Positions 36,992 to 45,771 of a stretch of 64,000 nucleotides of DNA are shown piece by piece (positions within the stretch are counted from its first letter, which is position 1; every line of letters starts with the position of its first letter). Location of the stretch: NCBI RefSeq assembly GCF_000622365.1, contig NZ_JASC01000014.1, positions 1,302,001 to 1,366,000 of the forward strand. Reading direction: 5' to 3'. The position numbers were made by a program, and so were the translations under genes. The notes below the pieces were generated by a model. The model did no database searches and was not told where the DNA came from. It worked only from the letters and a program-made list of their open reading frames with translations. The DNA comes from Sulfitobacter noctilucae (GTDB lineage: Bacteria > Pseudomonadota > Alphaproteobacteria > Rhodobacterales > Rhodobacteraceae).

Positions 36992-37593
36992 GATGCGATC
37001 CTTTGCTGAAATTCCTCTGGACTAAGGTGGTATCGAGCCGAGATGAACTCCTCTGCCCGTTTGATCCAGCCCCCCTTGCCGCCCGCTTTGGTCCGCGCGT
37101 ACTTCCGGCTTGCGACACGCTTGTCCGCCAGACGAAAGTAGTAATTTCGCCGGGCAATCCCGTAGGCATCGACAAGGTGATCGGGTGCCGCCGCCATGGC
37201 CTGCGCCGCTGCTTCAAGCGTTTGCGGGCCAAGAACCCCATCCACAGTCACATTGATCCCAATCTCGCGCAGCAGTTGTTGTAAAATACGCACCGCATTA
37301 GCGCCCGCGTTGACGTACATATCAAAGACCGAGGGCTGCAATGGCACCGGCAGCTCCCCGATGCGCGGCTTTTCAAAGTAATGCTGGATGAAAATGTCGG
37401 TGGCCAGTGGTCGACTCAGCGCCCGCACATCTGCAACATCCACCGCGCCATCCCGCGTGAGATCAAGGCCCAGACGGCGCATGGTGTGGATCGTCACGCC
37501 AAAATTCGTCGCCCCGCCCGGATCATCGGGATCATTCACAAAGCCGCCCTCGCGGGCCACGATGCCTGTCGCGATGTCTCTGACCGTTTGCAT
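36982..37593 (-). CDS. Endolysin, GH108-type N-acetylmuramidase
   Basis: A 203-residue peptidoglycan hydrolase. The GH108 motif EGGFVNDPDDPGGATNFGVT begins with catalytic Glu15. The C-terminal half (VDGVLGPQTLEAAAQ; ARRNYYFRLADK) is the peptidoglycan-binding module of family 3. There is no signal peptide, so export needs the adjacent holin. Upstream gene is ccmE (77-bp gap). The combination resembles the lysis genes of rhodobacterial gene transfer agents, which are encoded apart from the particle genes. Confidence 0.92.
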   Translation of the reverse strand: MQTVRDIATGIVAREGGFVNDPDDPGGATNFGVTIHTMRRLGLDLTRDGAVDVADVRALSRPLATDIFIQHYFEKPRIGELPVPLQPSVFDMYVNAGANAVRILQQLLREIGINVTVDGVLGPQTLEAAAQAMAAAPDHLVDAYGIARRNYYFRLADKRVASRKYARTKAGGKGGWIKRAEEFISARYHLSPEEFQQRIASWG

Positions 37594-37670
37594 GCTGCTC
37601 TCCTGACCGCTTTAATTGGCGATTAGAAGGACATGAGACGGTTAACCCATCATGGCATCAGCGTACGGTG

Positions 37671-38114
37671 TCAGGTATCGGGCTCAACATAGACGCCCTG
37701 CGCCTTGAGCGCGTCCACAACCTCGGTGGGCATATAGGTTTCATCGTGTTTCGCAAGTATTTCAGTGGCTTCAAAGACGCCATTGATGTAGCGGCCCGTG
37801 CCCACCATGCCCTGATTTTCTTCGAAAAGGTCAGGCAACACGCCGGTATAGGTCACCGGCACCGATGCGCCGCCGTCTGTCACGCTAAAGCTGACGGTCT
37901 CGCTTTCGCCGCGCACCAAACTGCCTTCTTCAACCAAACCGCCGATGCGGAACACTTCATTTGCCGCAGGCGGCTCTGCCATGATCTGTGATGGCGCGCG
38001 AAAGAAGTTGATCCCGTCGCGCATTGCATAGCCGATTAGCGCCGTAGAGCCGATCAGAGCGATGACAGCAACGGCGATAACCTGAATTCGGCGTTGTTTC
38101 TTAAGGCTTTTCAT
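37671..38114 (-). CDS. ccmE: Haem chaperone CcmE
   Basis: A 147-residue periplasmic haem carrier anchored by an N-terminal helix (IQVIAVAVIALIGSTALIGYA). It has the OB-fold core (FRIGGLVEEGSLVRG; YTGVLPDLFEENQGMV) and the haem-attachment motif AKHDETYMP with His123. It starts 6 bp after argC and so is probably cotranscribed with it. Confidence 0.96.
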   Translation of the reverse strand: MKSLKKQRRIQVIAVAVIALIGSTALIGYAMRDGINFFRAPSQIMAEPPAANEVFRIGGLVEEGSLVRGESETVSFSVTDGGASVPVTYTGVLPDLFEENQGMVGTGRYINGVFEATEILAKHDETYMPTEVVDALKAQGVYVEPDT

Positions 38115-38120
38115 CGTCCC

Positions 38121-39146
38121 TCACGGAAAGAGCGGGGCCATCATCAGCCCTTGGGTTTCCTCGATATTAAGCATCAGGTTGGCATTCTGCAACGCTTGCC
38201 CGCTGCTGCCTTTTGTCAGGTTGTCCAAAGCGGCCGTGATGATTGTCCGCCCTGCAATACGATCACCCGTTACACCGATATGGCAGAAGTTCGAGCCACG
38301 GATATGCCGCGTGCTAGGGGTCTGACCAAAAGGGATGACTTCGATGAATGGCTCGCTCGCATAGGCGGAAACCATCGCATCATGAATGGCTTGCGCGTCG
38401 CCCTTAACGTAGCAGGTCGCCAGAATACCGCGGTTTGCAGGCACCAGGTGCGGGGTGAATTGCACCTGCACAGGCCGCCCGGCAAGCACCGAGAATTCCT
38501 GATCAAACTCACCCAGATGCCGGTGCGTTCCGCCGATCGCATAGGCATGATAGCCTTCGGACAATTCTGCGTGAAGGAGATTTTCCTTAAGCGACCGCCC
38601 CGCCCCCGATACGGCGCATTTCATATCCAGAATGATGTCATCCAGATCAATTAGCCCGCCCGCAATTAGGGGCCGCAGCGCAAATTGTCCCGTGGCCGCA
38701 TTGCAGCCTGTGCCCGCGACCAACCGCGCCGCTTTGATCTCATCGCGATAAAATTCTGTCAGCCCGTAGACGGCCTCGGCCTGCTGATCCAAGGCCGCAT
38801 GGGGATTGCCGTACCATTTCTCATAGGCCGCAGGATCGCGCAGCCTGAAATCTGCGGACAGGTCCACGATTTTCAAGTCGCCGGGCAGTTTTGCAATCAC
38901 CTCTTGCGACGTTTTATGCGGCAGCGCACAGAAACACAGGTCAATCTCGGAAAAATCGATCTGGTCGATGGTGACAAGCGTTGGCAGGTCCAGATGGCGC
39001 AGATGCGAAAACGCCTCAGCCATCGTCTGACCCGCCTTGGAATGCGCGCCCAAGGCTTTGATTTGCATGGAAGGATGGCCCGCGATCAGCCGGATAAGCT
39101 CTGCTCCGGTATAGCCGGAGGCTCCAAGAATGGCGATATTATACAT
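38121..39146 (-). CDS. argC: N-acetyl-gamma-glutamyl-phosphate reductase
   Basis: A 341-residue NADPH-dependent enzyme of arginine synthesis. The nucleotide-binding start is [18 protein letters not shown]; the active-site cysteine is C148 in [11 protein letters not shown], slightly unlike the common PGCYPT form; VPANRGI and the QFTPHLVP segment follow. Linked to ccmE by a 6-bp gap, an order common in Rhodobacteraceae. Confidence 0.96.
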   Translation of the reverse strand: MYNIAILGASGYTGAELIRLIAGHPSMQIKALGAHSKAGQTMAEAFSHLRHLDLPTLVTIDQIDFSEIDLCFCALPHKTSQEVIAKLPGDLKIVDLSADFRLRDPAAYEKWYGNPHAALDQQAEAVYGLTEFYRDEIKAARLVAGTGCNAATGQFALRPLIAGGLIDLDDIILDMKCAVSGAGRSLKENLLHAELSEGYHAYAIGGTHRHLGEFDQEFSVLAGRPVQVQFTPHLVPANRGILATCYVKGDAQAIHDAMVSAYASEPFIEVIPFGQTPSTRHIRGSNFCHIGVTGDRIAGRTIITAALDNLTKGSSGQALQNANLMLNIEETQGLMMAPLFP

Positions 39147-39184
39147 GGTGGTATTCCCTTGCTGGGGATGCGTTTAGGAGAAAA

Positions 39185-39994
39185 TCAAGCAGCGGTAAAC
39201 TGGATCGATCGTCGCAAAAACTGTGTCGCGCGGCTGCTGACCTTCGCCGGGTCACCGGTCGTCAGGAAAGCAGGCGACCCACTGCCCAGTTTATCAGGGT
39301 GCCGCTCCAGATAATCGGCAAGACTGGCGGCCACCAGATTGGCCTGACTGTACACACTTACGCCTTCGCCCAACGCATCCTGAAACGTCTCCTGCATCAG
39401 GGGATAATGCGTGCAGCCAAGGATGGCGGCATTCGGCTCGGGCATCTTGCGTTTCAGCGCGTCCACATGACTACGCACCAAAGCCTCGGCAAGAATGAAA
39501 TCACCGTCTTCGATGGCATCGACCACGCCGCCGCAGGCCTGCGCTTCGACGTCCACGCCAATCGCGCGGAACGCCAGCTCGCGCTGGAAGGCTCGGCTCG
39601 CCACGGTGGCGGGTGTCGCAAACAGCGCGACATGCTTGACTTCGACCTCACGCGGGGGCGAGTTGTCGCCCCACTGCCGCTCTGTCATCGCCTCGATCAG
39701 CGGCACAAAGACGCCAAGCACCCGCTTGTCATTCGGCACCCAGGCTTCCTGCATCCGGCGCAAAGCCGCCGCCGAGGCCGTGTTACACGCCAGAATCACC
39801 AGATCACAGCCCGCATCAAACAGCCGCTGCACAGCTGCAGTGGTCAGATCAAAGATGTCATCAGCCGTGCGCACGCCATAAGGCGCATGGGCGCTGTCGG
39901 CTAGATAGACCAGATCAAGCTCCGGCAGACGTTCCTGTATCGCGCTCAGAACGGTCAAACCGCCTAATCCGCTGTCAAATATCCCTACTGCCAT
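39185..39994 (-). CDS. murI: Glutamate racemase
   Basis: A 269-residue cofactor-independent racemase supplying D-glutamate for peptidoglycan. N-terminal [13 protein letters not shown], catalytic C70 in [13 protein letters not shown] and the second catalytic cysteine in [10 protein letters not shown] (around residue 190) are all present. 15-bp gap to the upstream acyltransferase gene. Confidence 0.96.
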   Translation of the reverse strand: MAVGIFDSGLGGLTVLSAIQERLPELDLVYLADSAHAPYGVRTADDIFDLTTAAVQRLFDAGCDLVILACNTASAAALRRMQEAWVPNDKRVLGVFVPLIEAMTERQWGDNSPPREVEVKHVALFATPATVASRAFQRELAFRAIGVDVEAQACGGVVDAIEDGDFILAEALVRSHVDALKRKMPEPNAAILGCTHYPLMQETFQDALGEGVSVYSQANLVAASLADYLERHPDKLGSGSPAFLTTGDPAKVSSRATQFLRRSIQFTAA

Positions 39995-40009
39995 GCCAAT
40001 GAAGCCCTT

Positions 40010-40879
40010 TCAGGCGCGATGATGTTGCTCGAATTCAAAGCCATGCTCAAACGACGAGACTGGCTCTTTTGACAACTCATAAGTGGCTTTGCGCAGGAAA
40101 TCCATCATGGCTTTTGCATCTCCTGCCAGCGGGTCCAAAACATCACGCCCCAGCGGCGCACCGATGGCCACGCGCACCGGTGTGTCCACGCGGGCCCGGA
40201 ACTCCTTGATCAACAGCCCGAGGCGCAAACTTGCATGAAGATGGCTGGCGATCTGGAACATCCGGCTGGTGTGGCCTTCGAAATAGACCGGCACCACTTG
40301 TGCCTCTGACTTGGCGATCATGCGCGCCGTGAAATTGCGCCAGCCCGGATCCATCGGTTTCGAGAACGGACGCGCCCCGGTGCTAACCGTGCCACCTGGG
40401 AACAAGCCCACCGTGCCGCCCTGCCCCAGATGCGCCAGCGCCCGGCGCCGCGTCGCAAGGTTCAGCGCGAGATCGGATTTTTGATCACCGAAACTGATCG
40501 GCAGGAGATAGCGTTGCAAATCAGGAGCGCGGTCAAACACTGAATGGGCCATGATGCGGAAATCCTTCCGCGTGCGGCTCATCATTTGTCCCAGCATCAA
40601 ACCGTCGAGAATGCCATAGGGATGGTTGGCAATGAAAATCACCGGCCCCTCGCGGGGGATAAGGTCAAGTGATCCGCGCATCACTTCAAGGCTTAACCCA
40701 TAGCGTGCCGCCATAACCTCGAAAAAGCAGGCCCCCGCTTGCACCTCGGCTTCATAGCCTGCAGCGCGCCTGATCAGCCCCAATCGCCCGGTGCTGTTTT
40801 CCAACAACCGGATCAGCGCACGGCTGGCGGGCGACGTCGCCGTTGCGGCATAGCTGATCTCGCGGGTTGTGGCAGGCAT
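40010..40879 (-). CDS. Lysophospholipid/glycerol acyltransferase-family protein
   Basis: A 289-residue acyltransferase. The block I motif reads NHPYGILDG, placing five residues between His and Asp rather than the textbook four; other LPLAT blocks appear as FPGGTVSTG and VVPVYFEGHTSRMFQ. Start at 40879 chosen because GAGG lies 8 nt before it. It may make phosphatidic acid or ornithine lipid; the exact acceptor cannot be read from sequence. Confidence 0.87.
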   Translation of the reverse strand: MPATTREISYAATATSPASRALIRLLENSTGRLGLIRRAAGYEAEVQAGACFFEVMAARYGLSLEVMRGSLDLIPREGPVIFIANHPYGILDGLMLGQMMSRTRKDFRIMAHSVFDRAPDLQRYLLPISFGDQKSDLALNLATRRRALAHLGQGGTVGLFPGGTVSTGARPFSKPMDPGWRNFTARMIAKSEAQVVPVYFEGHTSRMFQIASHLHASLRLGLLIKEFRARVDTPVRVAIGAPLGRDVLDPLAGDAKAMMDFLRKATYELSKEPVSSFEHGFEFEQHHRA

Positions 40880-40942
40880 GGGCGGCACCTCGGGCGACTT
40901 TGACCGCCTCTTACCGCCCCTATGCAACAAAGCTGTGACAGA

Positions 40943-43900
40943 TCACTCCGCAGCTTTTGCCATCTGCGGCCCGCCCGACCGGATCACGCCCAGCAACTCC
41001 TCGCGCCGTTTGGCCGCTTTCGCCTCAGATGCCTGTTTGACGGGTCCGAACCCTCTGATCTGTTTGGGAAGCTCCGCAAGGGCAACGATGGCGTCGCGGG
41101 TCTGGTCGTTCAGCATGGGCAAGACTTCGGCCATGTCGGTCTCGTACTGCTTGATCAGCGCCCGTTCCATCTTGCGCTCTGCCGTATAGCCGAAAATATC
41201 CAACGGCGTGCCGCGCAAAGCTTTCAGCTTGGCCATCAGCCGTAACGGCTTTTCCAGCCAAGGACCAAATTCGCGCTTCATGGGCCGCCCGTCGGGACCG
41301 GTTTTCGACAGCATCGGCGGGGCGAGGTTGAAGGACATTTTGAAGTCTCCCTCAAACTCTGCCTTTGCCTTCTCACGACTGCTCAAAAGCAGCCGCGCCA
41401 CTTCGTATTCGTCCTTATAAGACACCAGCTTGTGATAGCCTTCGGCCACCGCCGCCTTGACAGCCGGATCGGCGATGGATTGCACCATCTTGGCATAGCG
41501 TTTGGCCAGCCGCTTCCCCTGATAGGCCGTCAGATGATCCATGCGGAAGGTGATCTTTTCGTCCAGTGTTTTCGGCAGCTGCACGACTTTCGGTTCGGCC
41601 ACACGGTCCGCTTCGGCGGGGTAAAGCACCGCCCAGCGCCCCAGCTCAAACGCCCGGAGGTTCCGTTCCACCGCCGCGCCATTCAGGCGGATCGCCTCGA
41701 GGATGCTATCCAGCGTCAGCGGGATCAGCCCTTTTTGAAAGGCACCGCCAAAGATCATCATATTGGAAAAGATTGAATCGCCCAGCGCAGCTTTCGCCAG
41801 ATCAGAGGCATCAAAGAGCGTGACATCCTCTTTCAGCCGCGCCTCAAGCGAGAGCGTCAGCCGGTCGTAGGGCATCTGGAACTCCGTATCGCGGGTGAAA
41901 TCGCCGGTGATGATCTGGTGCGAATTGACCACCGCCCCTGTGCGCCCCGCTTGTGTCAGCCCCAGCGTCTTGGCCCCGGCAGAAACGACCAGATCACCGC
42001 CGATCAGCGCGTGGGCCTCTCCGGTTGCCACGCGAATGGCTGAAATATCGGCCGGATCGTTGGCCAAACGGCAGTGGATATGCACCGCGCCGCCCTTTTG
42101 GGCCAGCCCCGCCATCTCCATCATGCCAGCGCCCTTGCCATCCAACTGGGCGGCCTGCGCCAAGACAGCACCGATGGTCACGACACCCGTGCCACCGACA
42201 CCGGTGATCACGACGTTGTGGGTGCCATCGATCGCGGGAATTTCCGGCATCGGCAGATCGGGGATCGCAATTTCCGTTGTCGGATCTTTGCGCAGCTTTG
42301 CCCCTTCGAGCGTCAGGAACGACGGGCAGAACCCTTTGATGCAAGAGAAATCCTTATTACAGGACGATTGATCAATCGCCCGCTTTCGGCCCAGCTCGGT
42401 CTCGGCAGGCACCAGCGACACGCAATTCGATTGCACACCGCAATCACCGCAGCCTTCGCAGACATCCGTATTGATAAACAACCGCTTGTCGGGGTCCGGA
42501 AACAGCCCACGCTTGCGGCGGCGGCGTTTCTCGGCGGCGCAGGTCTGCACATAGACAATGGCGCTCACACCCTCCTTGGTCGCAAAGTCCTTTTGCACCG
42601 TGTCCAGCATGGCGCGTTCATGCATCGGCACACCTTTGAAAGCCGCAGGATCCACGTCTTCTTTCTCGTCATAGACCACAGCCAGGTTCTTAACCCCCAT
42701 CGCCTTCAATTCGGCCACGATGCGCGGCGCATCCAGATCGCCTTCATTATGCTGGCCGCCCGTCATGGCGACCGCATCGTTGTACAGAATCTTGTAGGTG
42801 ATGTTGGTCTTTGCGGCGATGGCCGCACGGATCGCCTGAACGCCCGAATGGTTATAGGTGCCATCACCAAGGTTTTGGAAGACATGGGCACGGGTGGAAA
42901 ACGGTGCCTCACCGATCCAGTTTGCCCCCTCACCGCCCATATGGGTGAACCCCAAAGTCTCGCGGTCCATCCATTGCGCCATGAAGTGACAGCCGATGCC
43001 GGCATAGGCGCGGCTGCCTTCGGGGACCTTGGTCGATGAATTATGCGGGCAACCCGAACAGAAGTACGGCAAGCGCGCCGCGATTTCTTCGGCGTTGTCG
43101 CTGCGGCGTGCTTCGTCCAGGCGGGCCAGCCCGGCCTTGATGCCATCGGTATCCCGGCCTTCTTCGCAAAGAACCTCACCCAGCTTCTGCGCAATATCCA
43201 CAGGGTCCAGCGCCCAGCGCGCGGTAAAGAATTCCTTGCCGTTCTTCCGCCCCCCATAAACGCGGTGGCGCATGTCATCGTCAAAAAGCGCTTCCTTGAT
43301 CTGCACTTCGATCAACTTGCGCTTTTCCTCGACGACCACGATCAGGTCGAGGTCTTCTGCCCAGTCATGGAAACCGCGCATGTTCAGCGGCCAGGTCTGG
43401 CCCACCTTATAGGTTGTGATGCCCAGCCGTTCGGCTTCGTTCTCGTCGATATTCAGCAAGCTGAGCGCGTGGAGCAGATCAAGCCAGTTCTTGCCCGCCG
43501 CGACAAAGCCGATCTTGGCACCCTTTTTGCCCCAAACCCGCTTGTCCATCTTGTTGGCATGGGAAAACGCCTCTGCCGCATAGCGCTTGTGATCAATCAG
43601 ACGTGCTTCCTGCGCGATGCGTTCGTCCACCAGACGGATGTTCAACCCATCCTGCGGCATGTCGAACTCCGGCGTGACGAAGGACATTCGGTGCGGATCC
43701 CCGTCCACCACCGATGTCACCTCCACCGTGTCTTTCATCGTCTTCAGACCCACCCAGAGTCCCGAATAGCGCGAGAGCGCCCAGCCATAGATGCCGTAAT
43801 CCAAAATCTCCTGTACGCCTGCGGGGCTGACCACAGGCATATAGGCGTCGATCATGGCAAATTCGGATTGGTGCAAAACGGTAGAGGATTCGCCGGTATG

Positions 43901-44341
43901 GTCGTCTCCCATGGCCATCAACACACCACCATGTGCCGACGTGCCCGCCATGTTCGCATGGCGCATCACATCGCCGGATCGGTCCACTCCCGGCCCCTTG
44001 CCATACCACAGGCCAAAGACGCCATCATACTTGCCCTCACCGCGCACCTCGGCCTGCTGCGATCCCCAAAGAGCGGTCGCTGCAAGGTCTTCGTTCAAAC
44101 CGGCCTGAAAAGTGACGTTATGAGCATGCAAGAACTTCTCGGCCTTGGCCATCTGCATGTCCACCGCCCCCAAGGGCGACCCGCGATAGCCCGTTACCAG
44201 ACCGGCGGTGTTCAACCCCGCCGCCTTGTCACGCGCCGCCTGCATCAGCATCATCCGTACCAGCGCCTGCGTGCCATTCAACAGCACAGGGCTTCTTTCC
44301 AGATCGAAACGGTCATTGAGTGAAATCTTTTGCGTCGTCAT
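40943..44341 (-). CDS. Indolepyruvate:ferredoxin oxidoreductase, alpha-beta fusion
   Basis: A 1132-residue protein joining the two subunits of archaeal Ior. Residues about 10-700 are the IorA part, with pyrimidine-binding and TPP-binding regions (GIGCHFMAQWMDRETLGFTHMGG..., NLGDGTYNHSG, ILYNDAVAMTGGQ) and a cysteine cluster CEGCGDCGVQSNCVSL that probably binds an Fe-S centre. Residues about 720-900 are the IorB/gamma domain (ITGVGGTGVVTIGAVLAQ). It oxidatively decarboxylates aryl-2-oxoacids to acyl-CoA with ferredoxin. The divergent LysR gene may regulate it. Confidence 0.93.
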   Translation of the reverse strand: MTTQKISLNDRFDLERSPVLLNGTQALVRMMLMQAARDKAAGLNTAGLVTGYRGSPLGAVDMQMAKAEKFLHAHNVTFQAGLNEDLAATALWGSQQAEVRGEGKYDGVFGLWYGKGPGVDRSGDVMRHANMAGTSAHGGVLMAMGDDHTGESSTVLHQSEFAMIDAYMPVVSPAGVQEILDYGIYGWALSRYSGLWVGLKTMKDTVEVTSVVDGDPHRMSFVTPEFDMPQDGLNIRLVDERIAQEARLIDHKRYAAEAFSHANKMDKRVWGKKGAKIGFVAAGKNWLDLLHALSLLNIDENEAERLGITTYKVGQTWPLNMRGFHDWAEDLDLIVVVEEKRKLIEVQIKEALFDDDMRHRVYGGRKNGKEFFTARWALDPVDIAQKLGEVLCEEGRDTDGIKAGLARLDEARRSDNAEEIAARLPYFCSGCPHNSSTKVPEGSRAYAGIGCHFMAQWMDRETLGFTHMGGEGANWIGEAPFSTRAHVFQNLGDGTYNHSGVQAIRAAIAAKTNITYKILYNDAVAMTGGQHNEGDLDAPRIVAELKAMGVKNLAVVYDEKEDVDPAAFKGVPMHERAMLDTVQKDFATKEGVSAIVYVQTCAAEKRRRRKRGLFPDPDKRLFINTDVCEGCGDCGVQSNCVSLVPAETELGRKRAIDQSSCNKDFSCIKGFCPSFLTLEGAKLRKDPTTEIAIPDLPMPEIPAIDGTHNVVITGVGGTGVVTIGAVLAQAAQLDGKGAGMMEMAGLAQKGGAVHIHCRLANDPADISAIRVATGEAHALIGGDLVVSAGAKTLGLTQAGRTGAVVNSHQIITGDFTRDTEFQMPYDRLTLSLEARLKEDVTLFDASDLAKAALGDSIFSNMMIFGGAFQKGLIPLTLDSILEAIRLNGAAVERNLRAFELGRWAVLYPAEADRVAEPKVVQLPKTLDEKITFRMDHLTAYQGKRLAKRYAKMVQSIADPAVKAAVAEGYHKLVSYKDEYEVARLLLSSREKAKAEFEGDFKMSFNLAPPMLSKTGPDGRPMKREFGPWLEKPLRLMAKLKALRGTPLDIFGYTAERKMERALIKQYETDMAEVLPMLNDQTRDAIVALAELPKQIRGFGPVKQASEAKAAKRREELLGVIRSGGPQMAKAAE

Positions 44342-44391
44342 GGCGGGCCTCCCTAAGTTCCGTCAGTCTTGCACAGTTCTAGGCGCATAAT

Positions 44392-44410
44392 AGGTCATAA
44401 AGCCTGACCT
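44392..44410. promoter_or_regulatory. AGGTCA-N7-TGACCT operator-like site
   Basis: A perfect 6-bp inverted repeat with 7-bp spacer in the 195-bp spacer between the oxidoreductase (starting 51 bp away) and the divergent LysR gene. The place and symmetry suit a LysR-type binding site; it could equally serve another dimeric regulator. Confidence 0.55.
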
Positions 44411-44478
44411 GTATAGCGGTTATTATGGCAGTATCACGCAGAATTTCCCCCTCCGCCCTGCAATGTTAGCACCTATAA

Positions 44479-44491
44479 GCTATGACATAGC
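44479..44491. promoter_or_regulatory. GCTATG-A-CATAGC palindrome
   Basis: A perfect 13-bp palindrome 46 bp upstream of the LysR start codon, nested inside a wider imperfect repeat (TTAGCACC near 44466 with GGTGCTGA near 44498). Possible autoregulatory site. Confidence 0.4.
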
Positions 44492-44536
44492 GAATCGGGT
44501 GCTGACCTTAGGATCACCCAACGGAAGGCTCGTACG

Positions 44537-45448
44537 ATGGATTGGGATAAATTGCGCATCTTTCACGCTGTCGCGGACGCGGGGTCATTAACCCATGCGG
44601 GCGACCGGCTGAACCTATCGCAATCGGCGGTGTCGCGTCAGGTCAGAGGGCTGGAGGAACAACTAAACACAAACCTGTTCCACCGCCATGCCCGCGGACT
44701 GATTCTTACCGAACAGGGCGAGCTTCTGTTTGATGCGACCGCAGCGATGTCCAAACGTCTCGACGCCGCCTCTGCGCGCATCCGTGACAGCGAAGAAGAG
44801 GTTTTTGGTGAATTGCGCGTCACCACGACCACCGGCTTCGGCACGCTTTGGCTCGCCCCCCGGCTCTCGAAACTTTACGACAAATACCCCGACCTCAAGG
44901 TCGACCTGATGCTGGAAGAGCGCGTGCTGGACCTGCCAATGCGAGAGGCCGATGTCGCCATCCGCATGAAAGAGCCATCACAGGCCGATCTGATCCGTAA
45001 AAAGCTGATGATGATCCACATGAGCCTCTATGCCTCGCCCAGCTATCTGGCCGCCAACGGCACCCCTACCCGGATTGAGGATATCGCCAGTCACCGCTTG
45101 ATCTGCCAGAACACGGACAGCGATCAGGTCGGGGCCGGGCTACAGCTTATCAGAGAGCTGATGATGAACGATGTGCGTTCTACCCTGACGGTGAACAACT
45201 ACTTCGGTGTGCTTCAAGGTGTGCTGCATAACATCGGCATAGGCGTGCTGCCCGATTATCTGACACAGGATTTTCCCGAACTGGTACAGGTGCTGCCAGA
45301 AGTGGCATCCGCCGATGTTCCGGTCTTTCTCGCCTATCCCGAAGAGCTGCGGCAATCGAAAAGGGTCGCAGCTTTCAAGGACTTCGTACAGGACGAGATC
45401 ATCACCTATCGCAAGCTTCTGAAAGACGGCAAGGGCCGCATGGAATGA
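44537..45448 (+). CDS. LysR-family transcriptional regulator
   Basis: A 303-residue regulator. The N-terminal winged helix-turn-helix (MDWDKLRIFHAVADAGSLTHAGDRLNLSQSAVSRQVRGLEEQL spans it) is followed by a two-lobed substrate-binding domain (ELRVTTTTGFGTLWLAPRL onwards; ADVAIRM). Divergent from the indolepyruvate oxidoreductase gene with two palindromes between them, so control of that gene is likely but not proven. A strong terminator lies 138 bp downstream. Confidence 0.93.
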   Translation: MDWDKLRIFHAVADAGSLTHAGDRLNLSQSAVSRQVRGLEEQLNTNLFHRHARGLILTEQGELLFDATAAMSKRLDAASARIRDSEEEVFGELRVTTTTGFGTLWLAPRLSKLYDKYPDLKVDLMLEERVLDLPMREADVAIRMKEPSQADLIRKKLMMIHMSLYASPSYLAANGTPTRIEDIASHRLICQNTDSDQVGAGLQLIRELMMNDVRSTLTVNNYFGVLQGVLHNIGIGVLPDYLTQDFPELVQVLPEVASADVPVFLAYPEELRQSKRVAAFKDFVQDEIITYRKLLKDGKGRME

Positions 45449-45771
45449 GCCATGCGCTCACTGCATATCGGCTATGAGAGGGAAAAGCGCAGCTTTGACT
45501 TGATCGGAGGCAATGTGCCGCCTAATTCAGCATCATGTAAAGCGGCTCCTGAGGGAAACCCGATTTACACCTCCCTGTTGGACTTGGCCGAGCTTCGTGC
45601 TCGGCCTTTTTTTTGCCCGGCCCCAATTACCTTCTCAAGCCGCAGTCAGCTTCGCGTTTAACAAGCACGAGGTTGCGTTCTGCGATCTATCCGGGACGCA
45701 TGGCTTGAAACAGCCTTTCCCTCGGCACGGCCCTCGCCTAAAAGCAGGCAACCACTGCCCAAGGGGACGCT
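45449..45771. other. Spacer between LysR gene and purL
   Basis: 323 bp with no convincing gene. The first 165 bp end in a strong intrinsic terminator (45586-45614); before it lie AGGGA/TCCCT arms (about 45551-45576) that could form another hairpin, so a small RNA of about 100 nt is possible. The last 150 bp should contain the purL promoter, with AAGGGGACGCT just before its ATG. Confidence 0.5.
45586..45614 (+). terminator. Strong intrinsic terminator
   Basis: GGCCGAGC-TTCGT-GCTCGGCC followed by eight T residues, the most canonical terminator in the window. It ends either the LysR transcript or a small RNA. Confidence 0.93.

Noticed and set aside
36407..37593. A complete prophage in the ccm region
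   Set aside because: Only endolysin and holin are present; flanking genes are housekeeping, and no integrase, capsid or att repeats are visible.
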